The notes under the pieces are model-generated. The model made no database searches. It was not told where the DNA came from and was given only the letters and a program-made list of their open reading frames with translations. The position numbers and the translations under genes are program-made. This document shows positions 22,059 through 33,560 of a DNA stretch of 64,000 bases, in pieces. Numbering within the stretch: position 1 is the first letter of the stretch; every line of letters starts with the position of its first letter. Source of the DNA: Pisaster brevispinus (taxonomy: Eukaryota; Echinodermata; Asteroidea; Forcipulatida; Asteriidae); assembly GCA_023634235.1 (NCBI GenBank), contig JAMKCF010000008.1:7830176-7894175 (forward strand), in the 5' to 3' direction.

Positions 22059-23803
22059 AAGTATTAAATTAAAAGTTAAATACAATTTCTTACAACTTAA
22101 AAAGTGGTTTATACAACATCAAAATTTAATTTAATTTTATTTACTTAATACCAAGCAGAATAAGGGATCATTCTGATGTTTGAACGCACTGATTTAATCT
22201 ACTTTATGAAATAAAACTAGACAGTCTCCACAGGCCCTGACGCAGACCCCAATTTCCAACATTTATTTCTTTTGTCTCACTTGAATTGATGTCATTGGAT
22301 CAATATTATATACAGTAAATCTATATCTATTTTAAAAAGGGAAAATCTTAATTATTTTATCTTGCATACAAATTGACAGTTGGGTGTCAGCCCATAGTTC
22401 TTCATTATTATTTTTAATATTAATGTCAGGATTTAGTGTTAAATACTACAAATTTTAGATTAATGCTAATTTAATTGATGTATTTTTTTTCTATGTCATG
22501 TAAATGTTTAACAGTCTATAAATATTTAACAATGTCATCAATTTAGCACATTAAGTAACACAATGATAGAATTTGTTAAAAACTTCATCATTAGAAAGAA
22601 GATTTATTTTTGAAGAATAATCAATTATGTATTTCAGAGATAAACAATTTGTTTTTATATCACTGTTTTTATATCACTGTTAAATGATTGATACTTTTAA
22701 CTTAAACTCATTCCTTTAGATTTGAAACCTAATTTAATTATGGAATGTTAGTAGGAGACACTACCTTATCTTTAAGGCATATTTATTTTCAAATTCATGA
22801 ACTACTCTTAACAATCCTAAGGTGTATATAAACTTATATCAGTTGTGACATTATCATTATTTAAATACGGATATAATCTGTAATAGGCCCTAGATGAGGT
22901 TGTAAAGAGTTTATTTTAATAGCAACTAATGAAATATTTCAACATATTTTATCATTGAATATTTTGGTTATAGATTGTAATTCTGTTTTCTGATTAAAAT
23001 ACCAATATGCCACTTGTGGTGTGGTCTTTTGTTAGTTGTCTTTTGAATCAAGTCACAGAGGTTGCTTTTTTTCAGATGTTAATGGTAAAACTTAAAGGAA
23101 TTAAAGTACAGAAGTGTTTTATACAATAAACTTTGTTGTCAACAAAGCTCTATCCACAAATCTTTTTCTTTTTTAAAGAATATCAACAGTTTATACAAAC
23201 AAATTTTAGTATTAATAATTACTTGTGTGATTGCCAGACATTGTAAATTTGTTGGTTACAGTCAAATGATTTCCCCCCTAATTCTAGCCTTCTTCATTAT
23301 CACATTTTGTATTTTGGTTCAGTATTTTATTTTTATCTCATATAAAGTAGTTATTTTTAATATACATTGTATTCTCATACTTGTAACATTTTGTAATACG
23401 TCCATTTATGAAGGAGTTATGGACGAATAAATCAACAATAAGAACACATTCAAGCTCATTTTCAAAGGTGTTGTGCAAACTGTTGTTCATACTGGCTGCA
23501 AGATTGTCAACAAGCGGTGACTTTATGTCCACCTGACTCTCACTCCAACCCATCAGCAGCAGCCATGTTTCTATACTTCACATAATTGCATTTATTAACA
23601 GAAATGTAATTAATCCCACACTTATTTGGGTCAAAACTACCACATGAAAGTTACTTTTTGTACCCTGATAAAGTTGACCATCTGAAGTAGTAATACAGGA
23701 ACAGACAGTTCTTGATTGGAGTTGTTCTAGGAATATGAAGTAATTGGTTAACAGTCATCTCAATTGGACTCATAATCTTATAATTAAAATCAATAAATAT
23801 TGT
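22059..23803. other. module M internal AT-rich sequence, right arm
   Basis: Mirrors 13,700-15,426. No gene recognised. Confidence 0.5.
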
Positions 23804-24456
23804 ATAAGTACACCATTGCAAGCATTTTAATTTAGTCAATTTTGCAAATTCATCCTGGTGAGATTAGTTAAAAGCAGGGCTACCAACGTGCAGGTTCCAG
23901 GATACCAGCCCCATCACGCTTTCCAGATCGTCAGGGCCATTGCACCTCCCATTAGGAAGGGTCCGGTCCGCCACCCCAAGGCGAACAAGTCCCCGAGGCA
24001 GTCCCCTACTGTAGTAACGCGGTCCACTAGCCCCACGGCCAAGACTAGGGACTACTCCCGTTAGTCAACCGATTGTGATCACACCAGAACCATCCTACCC
24101 GCTGAGGAGCCTGATGCACCTTTAAGATCAACCACCGACTGTTACCCCGGCCGGAAGTAGGACCCCACATGCCACGTGCAAGTGTCCAGGTCCCTTTTAT
24201 TATTCGGAATTTTCCGTGTTGTACCACCATCGATTCCGAATCGGAAGTCCCCCACCGTCAAATCTCTGAAACCACGCACCACCAATCGAAACCACGCACC
24301 ACCAAATCGAATCTCCGCACCACCAAATCGAATCTCCGCACCACCAAATTGAATCTCCGCACCACCAAATCGTATCTCCGCACCACCAAGGCTCTAAGAT
24401 GTCCGGCTGCATAGTTCAAAAAACGCGTATGTGCTAGCTTGCAATGGTGTACTTAT
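23804..24456. mobile_element. TIR element inside module M, right-arm copy
   Basis: Perfect 20-bp inverted ends, ATAAGTACACCATTGCAAGC and GCTTGCAATGGTGTACTTAT. The interior matches the left-arm copy without a difference that I could find over about 650 bp, apart from the number of 21-bp repeat units. Confidence 0.6.
24275..24395. repeat. 21-bp tandem array, right arm
   Basis: Units such as CGCACCACCAAATCGAATCTC. One more unit than in the left arm. Confidence 0.75.
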
Positions 24457-25034
24457 TTACAAGAAGTTAACTGTATAGTGCTGCAAAAACAGCCCACTAT
24501 ACGACGATAACAGAAAAACATCAAAACATCAATCTAACACATCTACAATATCTTACAGTTGAAGACAGCAGATGACTTGGTTGTTCACTCATGATTGCTA
24601 GATGAACAGCTGAGATGTCTTGATGATGCTGATGTTTACATACACATTGCTCTCCTTTATACCCTGTAGCCTTCAAGATGTCAGTGGAGATGAGTTCCTT
24701 TGCACTTGATTTCAGGGAACTATTAGCTTCATCTCTGGCTGTGAAAGGTCAAGTTTATGGATCATTTTTTGACAGTCAAACAATTGCAATGTTCAAAATC
24801 CCAAATTTTGTTTGTTTTCACAGCCATCATCGTTTTACTTGATTTCAACCATTTTCATTCAAATAGACCATAGTAATGCTGAAAATTTTGATTTTATATA
24901 AGTGTTTGACATAAATATAAAAAAAACACACAACCCAGCAATTCGACTCTGACAAGATTGCCAAATAGCATCCCAATTTTGTTTGATTTTGGGACCTGGG
25001 GTAAATGTAAAGTAAAGAATACTTTAGAACTCAC

Positions 25035-25125
25035 CTTGTACTGGAGAGTGCAGCTCCTTTATCATAGCCTGCTCTCGGACATCTACTTGTTGACGGGTAG
25101 ATGTCTTTGGAGATGCTAAGCCTGA
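25035..25125 (-). repeat. module M hairpin cassette R4
   Basis: 91 nt on the minus strand between TTGCAG and GTGAGT. Stem GACATCTAC/GTAGATGTC is intact. Confidence 0.6.
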
Positions 25126-25179
25126 CTGCAACACAAACAAAATGCAAAAGTTACAACATTTAGTGTTTATAAGAACATT

Positions 25180-25450
25180 TTTCAAATTCAAATTCAAAAT
25201 TGTTTATTAAGATCTTGCATCGCAGCTAAAGGCTGAATTGCACAAGATTTACAGTAAAAAGCAACAAGATTAATTACACAGTAAAAAGTAGATGAAAATG
25301 CAAAAATACAAAATACAGAATGACAACACACATTAAAAAAGTAAAACTTAGTGGATCAAAAGCCATCTATCTGGAAATCGGGCAACTATAAAAGTTGTAA
25401 GTAGCATTACTCCCATACAGCCCTAAAAATCCCGCAATCAGAAGCACACA
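25180..25450 (-). mobile_element. LINE 3'-end fragment inserted in the right arm
   Basis: Absent from the left arm, where the flanks are contiguous near 11,685-11,695. Contains TTGTTTATTAAGATCTTGCA and CAGCTAAAGGCTGAATTGCA, related to the 3' end of the LINE at 37,951 (CAGCGGCTAAAAGCCGAAAT). The insertion is later than the duplication of module M. Confidence 0.55.
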
Positions 25451-26048
25451 TAACCCATCATTACAACACTCTTATTCAGAAAACTTGCTTTTACCTTCAG
25501 ATTTGTGTTTGTTTGTTAAACTTTCAATCCAAAATAAAAGAAGAAAACCAACATTCTAAGCAGTAGGAAGTGTTTAGACAAACTCATGCATATCGGGATT
25601 ATTTCCATTGCTGCGATCGAAATAAACAACAGTGATTTTTTTTGGGGGGATGTCAAATGCCTGAAACAGTTCTCTGATGATTGGTGCTGGTATGAACTTT
25701 ATCATCAGTCAGCTCTCAGATAGAAACTTATCCAGCAAATGGCATGACCAACATTCAAATTACCAAATGCTAAGAGTTTTGAAGAATATTTGTGTTTTGC
25801 ATGAAGCTTCCTTACAAACTTTCCCAAAGTCTTTAAAACCCCCAAAAGGAAGAAAACACAACCCAGCATTTCACTTCTGAAGTGGTTGCCAAACAACATA
25901 CCAATACCTTTGAATGAATTGTAATGCTACAAGATAATGACTTCTGTTTAAACAAAAGCAACAACATGCATTCTGCACAGTTTCCCTTTTCAGAGCTTTA
26001 TTTGGGACAAGGGGGTAAATATTAAAATAATACTTTTTGGGAATTCAC

Positions 26049-26158
26049 CTTGTACTGGAGAGTGCAGCTCCTTTATCATAGCCTCGTCTTGGACATCTAC
26101 TTGTTGACGGGTAGATGTCTTTTTTAACTATCGGTAGACATGTCTTTGCTAAACCTGG
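26049..26158 (-). repeat. module M hairpin cassette R3
   Basis: 110 nt on the minus strand between TTGCAG and GTGAAT. The stem is intact. An extra segment containing a second GTAGACATGTC lies next to it, a local partial duplication. Confidence 0.55.
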
Positions 26159-26625
26159 CTGCAACACAAACAAAATGCACAATTTGTGTTTAAGAACGAT
26201 ACCCATCTTTACAAACAACTAGGTTCAAATAACTTGCTTTTTACCATCAGATTTCTTTACACTATCAAAGAGAATTATGTGAAGAAAAAACGTTTGGAGG
26301 AGTTGATGCATTTCAGGATTATTTTGATTGTTGCGTTCCAAAAAAGCATCGGTGAGTTTGTGGGAAGTCAAATGCAGTGACCGTTCTCTTTAGGATTGAT
26401 GCTGGTAGGAATGTTATCATCAGTGAGCTCTCTCTCTCTCAGCAAATGACATAATAACATTTAAAATACCAAAAGCTAAGAATCTGTATAAAAACCTTAC
26501 AGAAAAAAACACACAACCCATTATATCACTTCTGAAATGACTTCTGTAAGGCTAAAAGAAAAAGACTGATGTTTAACATCTGTTTCAACAAGAGCAACAA
26601 TGGGTTTTTTTCACAATTATTTTGT

Positions 26626-28395
26626 GTTGAATATGCATGATGTATCCATAACGTCACGTCTGGTGAACCTTGCCCTGTTGTGTTTATGACAATACATGTC
26701 CCAACATGGCGACGTCCAGTTAAGTTCAACTTGTGTCACAGTCACATGCCAAACAGCAACAGAGTGTGAAATCATGTAACCGCTGTGGTCGAGATACCGG
26801 TCACAAGACATGCCCGGCTAGTGGACAGAAATGCAATTACTTCCACAAGATTGGCCATTTTGCAAATTGTATGCCGGGGGCAAAGCCAAACAGTTACAGT
26901 CAGTTCAACTAGATCCAACTGAGGATGACAGCGAAGGAGATAGTGATTTCTTCCTCGGTTCTGTTGTTACTGTCGTATAATCCAAACTCCAGGGGCAGAA
27001 ACAGTTCTCTGCCAATGTGACTATGAGCTATCACTAGGCAACTTCACTCCGACAAATGTCCAGAAAAGGATGAAGCAACACCGAGTACACAATCTGAAGA
27101 CCACTACAAAATATGGGGGAAGAAGATCCCATAATACAGAACTGTAGATTTACTTCCAGAATTAAATTCAGCTCGAATACTGCCTGTCAAAACAAAATGT
27201 ATAAAAAATCCCAAAGGTCAGAAAAAGTTGTCCAGTGAAGAACAAAACATATTCACAAATTGTCCAGATTCTCGATAAAGGGCAGCCAGTTCTCAGCAAA
27301 GAAGCCTGTGAGACCCATGGTTAACTGCAGCGAGTATATACCATGATAAAGCCAGACAGCGTATTCGAAGGTACAGGATGTCTGCAGGGCTCACCTGTTC
27401 ATATGAAGCTGACAGACACAGCTACACGCCCTCATGTGTGACAGCTCCTCGTCGTATTCCCTTGCCAATGTTCCTACAGCTAAAAGAGAAATTGGAGACA
27501 GACTGGTGTGCACCAATTGTGACAGTGCCCAAGAAGAACAAGATCAGGGTCTGTGTTGATCTTTGCCAGTAATAAACAAAACTGTGGAGAGAGAGCGTTT
27601 CACAATCTCTACACTTTTGGGGAAAAACAGCGTAAGTTTCTCGATCCTAGACACCATTTAACATGGGTTTTTGGTAAGTATACCCCTGGACAGTGAAAGT
27701 CAGAAATTCACCACATTCATCACTCCATTTGGGCATTTCTGTTTTACACGTCTACCCTTCGGTATCACATCGGCGCCAGAAATGTATCAGTATGAGTGAC
27801 CTGCTCGTAGATCTAGATGGAGTGGTTGTATATATGGATGACATCCACATCACCGGTGGTACGCAGGCAGAGAGCATGATGAGCGACTGAAATCTGTGCT
27901 CCAAATACTCCAGAATGCTGGATTGCGTCTGCCAAAATTACTGATCGTTATGATATCCCAGAGGTAGTTGGAACCGACAATGGCCTGCAATTTCTTGGAG
28001 AGTTTAGACAATTCCCAAAAGAATACTCCTGCAACTACATCACCTCAGTCCACACTACCAGCACGCAAATGGACAGGCAGAAAAAACTGTTCATGTTGCC
28101 AAGACCATTCTCCGTCAACCAGACCCTGTACCCGCTCTGATGGCCTACCACACTACTCTGCTCCCAAGCCTCGGAGTGAGTCCTGCAAGCCTTTTGATGG
28201 GCAGGGAGCTGCGTACCACACTACCAATGCTGCCTAAGAACAGGAAGAACCTGCACAACACCGACGCTAACTGAAAGTGGAAGAGGGAAGAGTACTTCCA
28301 TCATAAGCATTGGACCAGCTTGGAGCCTTGGACCAGCTTGGCAAATATGGGTTACCATGTGCGAAAACAAAAGCAACACTGGCGTTTTGCACAAT
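26626..28395 (+). mobile_element. Ty3/Gypsy-like retroelement fragment, LTR-less and decayed
   Basis: Remains of a retroelement in gag-pol order: a zinc-knuckle-like region near 26,779-26,875 (GHKTCPASGQKC, IGHFANC), reverse transcriptase near 27,450-27,850 (WCAPIVTVPKKNKIRVCVDL, FTTFITPFGHF, and a YMDD catalytic box at about 27,830-27,841), and integrase C-terminal core near 27,960-28,230 (GTDNG). Frames are broken by stops and shifts and large parts are missing. No LTRs seen. CACAATTATT occurs at both edges, possibly a target duplication. It is absent from the left arm, so it inserted later. Inactive. Confidence 0.75.
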
Positions 28396-28451
28396 TATTG
28401 ACCATTATGGACCAGAGGTGAGCATTTAAATTATACTTTTGGGTAATTTAC

Positions 28452-28542
28452 CTTTTATAGAAGTGTGCAGCTCCTTCATCATATCCTGTCCTTGGACATC
28501 TACTTGTTGACGGGTAGATGTCTTTGGAGATGCTAGGCTTGA
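28452..28542 (-). repeat. module M hairpin cassette R2
   Basis: 91 nt on the minus strand between GTTGCAG and GTAAAT. Stem intact, loop CCGTCAACAA. Confidence 0.6.
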
Positions 28543-29085
28543 CTGCAACACAAACAAAATGAACAATTCTTGACATCTAGAGTTTAAAAACAGTACCCAT
28601 TATGAAAACAATTAGATTCAGTTCACTTGTGTTTAAATTTGGATTTTTGTTATACTTTGGATAACAAATTTGTGAAGAAAACCAACAATGTAAGCAACAA
28701 CAAAACTGGTATGAATTTAATCTTCAGTCAGATCTAAGAATGAAACTCATCTAGCAAGTGCCAAACCAAAATATAACTTACCTAAAGCTAAAAATGTATT
28801 TAATATTTGTGTTTGACATGAAACATCCTTATGGACTTTCCCAAAAAACTTTAACCCCCCCCCAAAAAAAAAAAAACCACCCCAAAACAGCTATTCAATT
28901 TTGAAGTAATTGCAAAACAACAAACAAATATCTTTGAATTAATTATAATGAAAGAAAATGACTGATAAAAAAAAAAACTTCTCTTTAAACAAGAGCTACA
29001 GTACATGCATTCTGCACACGGATAATTGCAGAGCTCCATTTGGGACCAGGGGTGGAAATTCAATGTACACTGTTTGGGAATTCAC

Positions 29086-29180
29086 CTTTTACTGGAGAGA
29101 GCTGCTCCTTTAGGCTGGTCTTGGACATCTACTTGTTGACGGGTAGATGTCTTTGGAGATGCTAAGCCATGTAAGCCTGA
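29086..29180 (-). repeat. module M hairpin cassette R1
   Basis: 95 nt on the minus strand. Counterpart of L1 (10,991-11,085), including the extra CATG-containing segment found only in this pair. Confidence 0.6.
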
Positions 29181-30169
29181 CTGCACCACAAACAAAATGC
29201 AAAATTTGCAACATTAAGTGTTTGAGAACATTTAACCCGTAATTAACACCATTATTTTCACCTTAGGATTCAATAAATGAATAAAACCAACATTGTCAGC
29301 AGCAACAACAAAACTTTAAGAAACTCATGCATTTTAGGATTATTTTTATCATCGCAATCAAAATAAGCAACAGTGATTTGGAGGACAGCGCATGCCTGTG
29401 AAAGGTTGCTGCTGTGAATAAGTCGGCGCCATTTTCGAATCATTTTTGCGAAATATTAAACTCAGTTGGTACTCTGACTCCGAGTCTGAAACTCTGCGTG
29501 CAGAAGTGTCAGCTTTAATTTATAAACAAGAAACATCAACGATAAGCTATTACTCATTAAAATAAATGAACAACAGTGGCAAATGAAGACAAAAAAGGAA
29601 ATTTACCTTGCCCACTTTTTCAAGAAAGCTTGCCTCGTCGAAAATCCAAAGTGTTATCTTGCTGGTCTCGGTTTGGCGCCCTCTTGGGACAAACAAAGAT
29701 TTATTGATTTTCAAAAGCTTTCTTTTGATTTGAATATTATTTAAAAGTTACTTTTAAATAAACGATATTTTCAGAGTCTTAGATCGCTAGAGTAATCAAA
29801 CTTGAAGTATTCAATGTTATTTAAAGTAAAACTGTAACGTCACAACAAAATTACATGAAAAAAAAAATAATAAAAAAAATGGCCGAGTACCTAATGATCC
29901 GCGCCTGGGAAGTGGCCCATATCTTGCATCACAACGCGAATTACATCGTAGAGGATGTATTTCCGTATAACTAGTTTTTGTGTGTGCAGAAAGCCGGAAT
30001 GTATCAACATTTTATGTTTTTTTAAAAACAACTTTTAAAGTTTTGTTTACTTTTAACTCCCCCTTTTTGTGAGAAGGGGTGTCTGGCTAAGTTGTAAAAA
30101 TATGTTTTTCTGCAACTTGTAAACTTTAAACAAACATTGTATATGCGCAGAACTACAATCCATTGAACG

Positions 30170-30694
30170 AGTACCGTGTGAGTAAATACCTTGTCCTGTA
30201 TTAAATTCTCGCTGTTTGAATAGTGTGTATCCCCACACCCCCACCCTGCCGCAACCAGTCGGCTTTATGGGGGAAATAACGTACGAACAACGTTCCTCGT
30301 TGCCCCACCCCAACCCTCTCTCCACCCTCCCATTACCCTTTGTACTCATATTTTTTTTTTTTTACACATTGTGAGATGAAATCATCGTGTGGGAAAGAAG
30401 ACGACGGATTGGCATGGTGCACGCTTTCGATGGTGGTTCAACCATCATTTTGAATGTGAACACAAGACCTGGTTTGTATTACTTTATCAATAATCGGTTT
30501 ATCATCATTCAATGGCGAATGGACCAACCTTCTTCTACGGTGAATCCTATGTGCATCCGCGGCCTCCTTGCAAGCGGCACACAGGGGTCACGTTGAAGCC
30601 ACGACATGCTCGTTCCTTTTAAATGAAATTTCTTTACGCGCGTAATAAAAAAGAAGAAGGAAGAAACAAAGTCCGAACCATAGATAATAGAATA
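30170..30694. other. no recognised feature
   Basis: Unique sequence outside the inverted repeat, with a T-run near 30,350. No supported exon. Confidence 0.5.
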
Positions 30695-30863
30695 GACCTT
30701 ATGCATATGACGTCATTTCAGTAGGGCACCCTCGCCTAGAGGTCAAACGGAGGTTTCTCATCGGCCAATCCTGTGCGCCGTGCGTACAAATCTGCGCGTC
30801 TCGATCGTTTCGTCACTGTTTTACCTCTAAGATGGCGGCTGGATGACGTCAATGCATAAGGTC
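30695..30863. mobile_element. MITE-like element, 169 bp
   Basis: Ends GACCTTATGCATATGACGTCA and TGACGTCAATGCATAAGGTC are inverted copies with a one-base indel. No coding capacity. Each end carries the CRE-like octamer TGACGTCA. Confidence 0.7.
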
Positions 30864-33279
30864 CATTGATCTCTATGGAGATCAATGATAAGGTCTATAT
30901 AAAACCTAGATCGGACACGCGTACATACGTGCCATTAGCCGTACACAAAAATTCCTGGTTCTTCATGGACGCGCTAAAAAGTCACGTGAACAGGGCAACG
31001 CCACATAAAATAAAACGGGAAATAGGCCTAAATGAAACGGTAGGCATTATTATTTGACAGGTTTGTGGTACATTTTGAAAACCCATTTCATGGAATAATG
31101 ACAACAACCAAGACTTATCAACTCAACATAAGTACAAAAGCGTTGAATAATACGGACACATTTTAACAAAACATTTTAATATTACAAGGTTATTTATTTT
31201 TCACTGATAGCAGAATAAAGTTTTAGATCATCAGTATATTCATCAATACAAAAATAACAATTGTTAGTAATTGGCACAATACAGAAGAACCCCCATTTCG
31301 AGACAGAATTGTAAATTTTACCATTGGAGATACATTCTCTAGTGTAATGTACTTCCTGAGTATTTGCCAACGGAGTCAGACCTCTCTCTCATTCATCTTC
31401 ATTTTGTACACATTGAACTCAACAAATTAAGCATAAGATTAACAGTCTTCCACCCAGACGTTGTTTGACCAAATAGAAATACTTCATTGTCAAAGTATTT
31501 ATGTTAGTTTTATCCTTAACCCAAGCAGAGTTACAGAAGGTTTGTCACTCAAATAAATTAGCGCGAACGCCGCACTCACTCCTAAAATTAATGAACTTGA
31601 ATCATTGTACAATACAGAATACCCCCCCAGAACATCGCCCTTACTGGTGGGAAAACGTTACTGCTTTGTGAACGTATCATTTTTATTTTAAAGTATTTAC
31701 TGAGTTGGGCCTACAGTTAGGAGGGGTTTATATGAATAGTTCAAATGAAATAAAATTAGTCAGAAAAACGCAAAGTAGTCATCCTTTTGGGAGCCAATCA
31801 TTGTTGTTTCTCAGTACATCCCTACCAAGGGTTAGTGACCGCAAGGAGACCCCTGCGTCATTTTGTACGAGGGCAACATTGAATACGAAGTTCACGCGAT
31901 GTGCTTGCTAAATACATGATATGCGGTCAACAAATTGGGCTTCAGTTAGGCCTATATAAAGTTGTTTCGTGGGGTTTATCTTATTCGTTTCAATAAAGGA
32001 TGAACACACTATGTCATGATTTATTGTCCAAAGTGAAGGAATAAAATTCTAAAGTGTTAGCTTTATTCGGGAATTAAATAAAACTCTATTGCAACACGCA
32101 CTAAGACGCAAATACATGTAGTTGTTTTTTGACTACTTACGAAATGGCGCCGGCTGATGGTGACGTGACGTATATACACGTCATTGTGCTTCTGCTTATA
32201 GTACATCTCTATGGGGGTTTGCCAACCAATGGTGTTTGTACGCATGCGTGAACGTAATTAGCGTATCGAATGGGAAGGGCATTGGACATTGTCCCGACAT
32301 AGACTGTGGGGGCCTATAAACTCAAAAGGGTTTAATTTAAAAAAAAACACTAAAACGTAAAGATTGTTGCACTGGCTACTAGATTGACACAATTTAAAAA
32401 TAATTTGTTAAACTAACGCCATCTAACAAGCAGATTTTGTGTGAAAACACTCATTGGAAACAAAAATTCCAAAGAAATAGGCCCCTATACTTAACCGAAA
32501 AAATTGAAGTATGTTCAACTAACTATATGCTACAAACATAGCGAAATGCGTGTACAACAGAATAGAATAGCTTCCAAAGCTCCTGTATTATTTCAACAAT
32601 AAAGTTTTGCCAAGATGTTTGTTGCAAATACAAGTTTAAACCTGCTAGTATTTCCATGTAAATACTTTAAATAGATTTGCTAACGGGGAAATTAAAGACA
32701 GGTACGTCAAATTGAGCAAACGACAAGTTAATGTGTGCCACAAAAAGTCACCTTTGAACCCTGAACACCCCCCCCCCCGGCCGAGGCCTCCCGTGATCGA
32801 GCAAGCGCAAGCCGAGGAAGGGTGCCGCGCGGGGACGCTGAGTGCCAGCGCAGTCTAAAAATAGTACAGGGCGCGCGCGCGTGGTTGAAACGCTCATTAT
32901 ATATGCAGCTACTTATAAAAAAAATCAAATGGCAACATGCTTTGGCTAGATGTTGGGGAACTTGGAGAGATGACAAAAAAATGGCAAAGTACCGCCTGTT
33001 TAATTAAAAATGGACACTCAATAAGTCAGCGACGGCATCATTCATGGTCAATATTGGCCGGGAAAACCTAAATGAGTTTTAATATTCATGTAACAATGTA
33101 TGAATGTGTTGCTACTGCTACACAGGCCTATAATACACTGTAAAACACTGTAAAAATTTGTAGTTATTGTAAAACAGACATATAATTATTCGCAATAAAG
33201 AGGAATTAGTTAGGCACTTTTTATAGTGTTATCTAATAAAGTTGATTCGCTTTATCAATGTGTGTTTTTCGACCATGGT
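30864..33279. other. no gene recognised
   Basis: AT-rich, with a C-run near 32,767 and a GC-rich patch at 32,770-32,890. An ATTAAA on the minus strand near 33,078 could end the minus-strand gene that begins upstream. Confidence 0.45.
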
Positions 33280-33560
33280 CTAAGTTTTGACATTGTATGG
33301 CGCTTGCTGCGTGGCCATTGGTGGCTGGTTATAGGCCGGTGGTGGCGCCCCAGGTTGCTGACTGAAAGCTGCAGGCTGTTGTTGATTGCCCGGGGCCATA
33401 ACAATGGTCGTGGTTGACGGTGGTGGGTTGCTCTTGCAACAGAGGTGGTAACACAGGCATCCGCAGCAAACACACACGAGGATTACCCCGACGACACACC
33501 CGACAATGACACTAACAATCACTCCTATGCCCCAGCCAACAACGTTATTAACAAGGTCAT
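33280..33560 (-). CDS. CUB-LDLa gene exon 4: transmembrane segment and tail
   Basis: 281 nt after CGCTTTTCAG. Helix rich in V/I/G/C, then CCGCLCYHLCC, a likely palmitoylation-prone stretch, then the tail with PPAY, ending NVKT and a stop at 33,280-33,282. Confidence 0.85.

Larger units (their letters stand above)
21213..30169 (-). mobile_element. module M, right arm of large inverted repeat
   Basis: Inverted counterpart of 10,229-16,266. Inner limit CTCAGTAGCAGAGTGG; outer limit CAATCCATTGAACG. It is ~8.96 kb because it carries three things the left arm lacks: a LINE 3' fragment (25,180-25,450), a Gypsy-like fragment (26,626-28,395) and one extra hairpin cassette. The other subfeatures lie in mirrored order. 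Confidence 0.75.

Noticed and set aside
32728..33007. GC-rich patch as a possible CpG-island promoter
   Set aside because: Short, next to a C-run, and not placed at the 5' end of any gene I can support.
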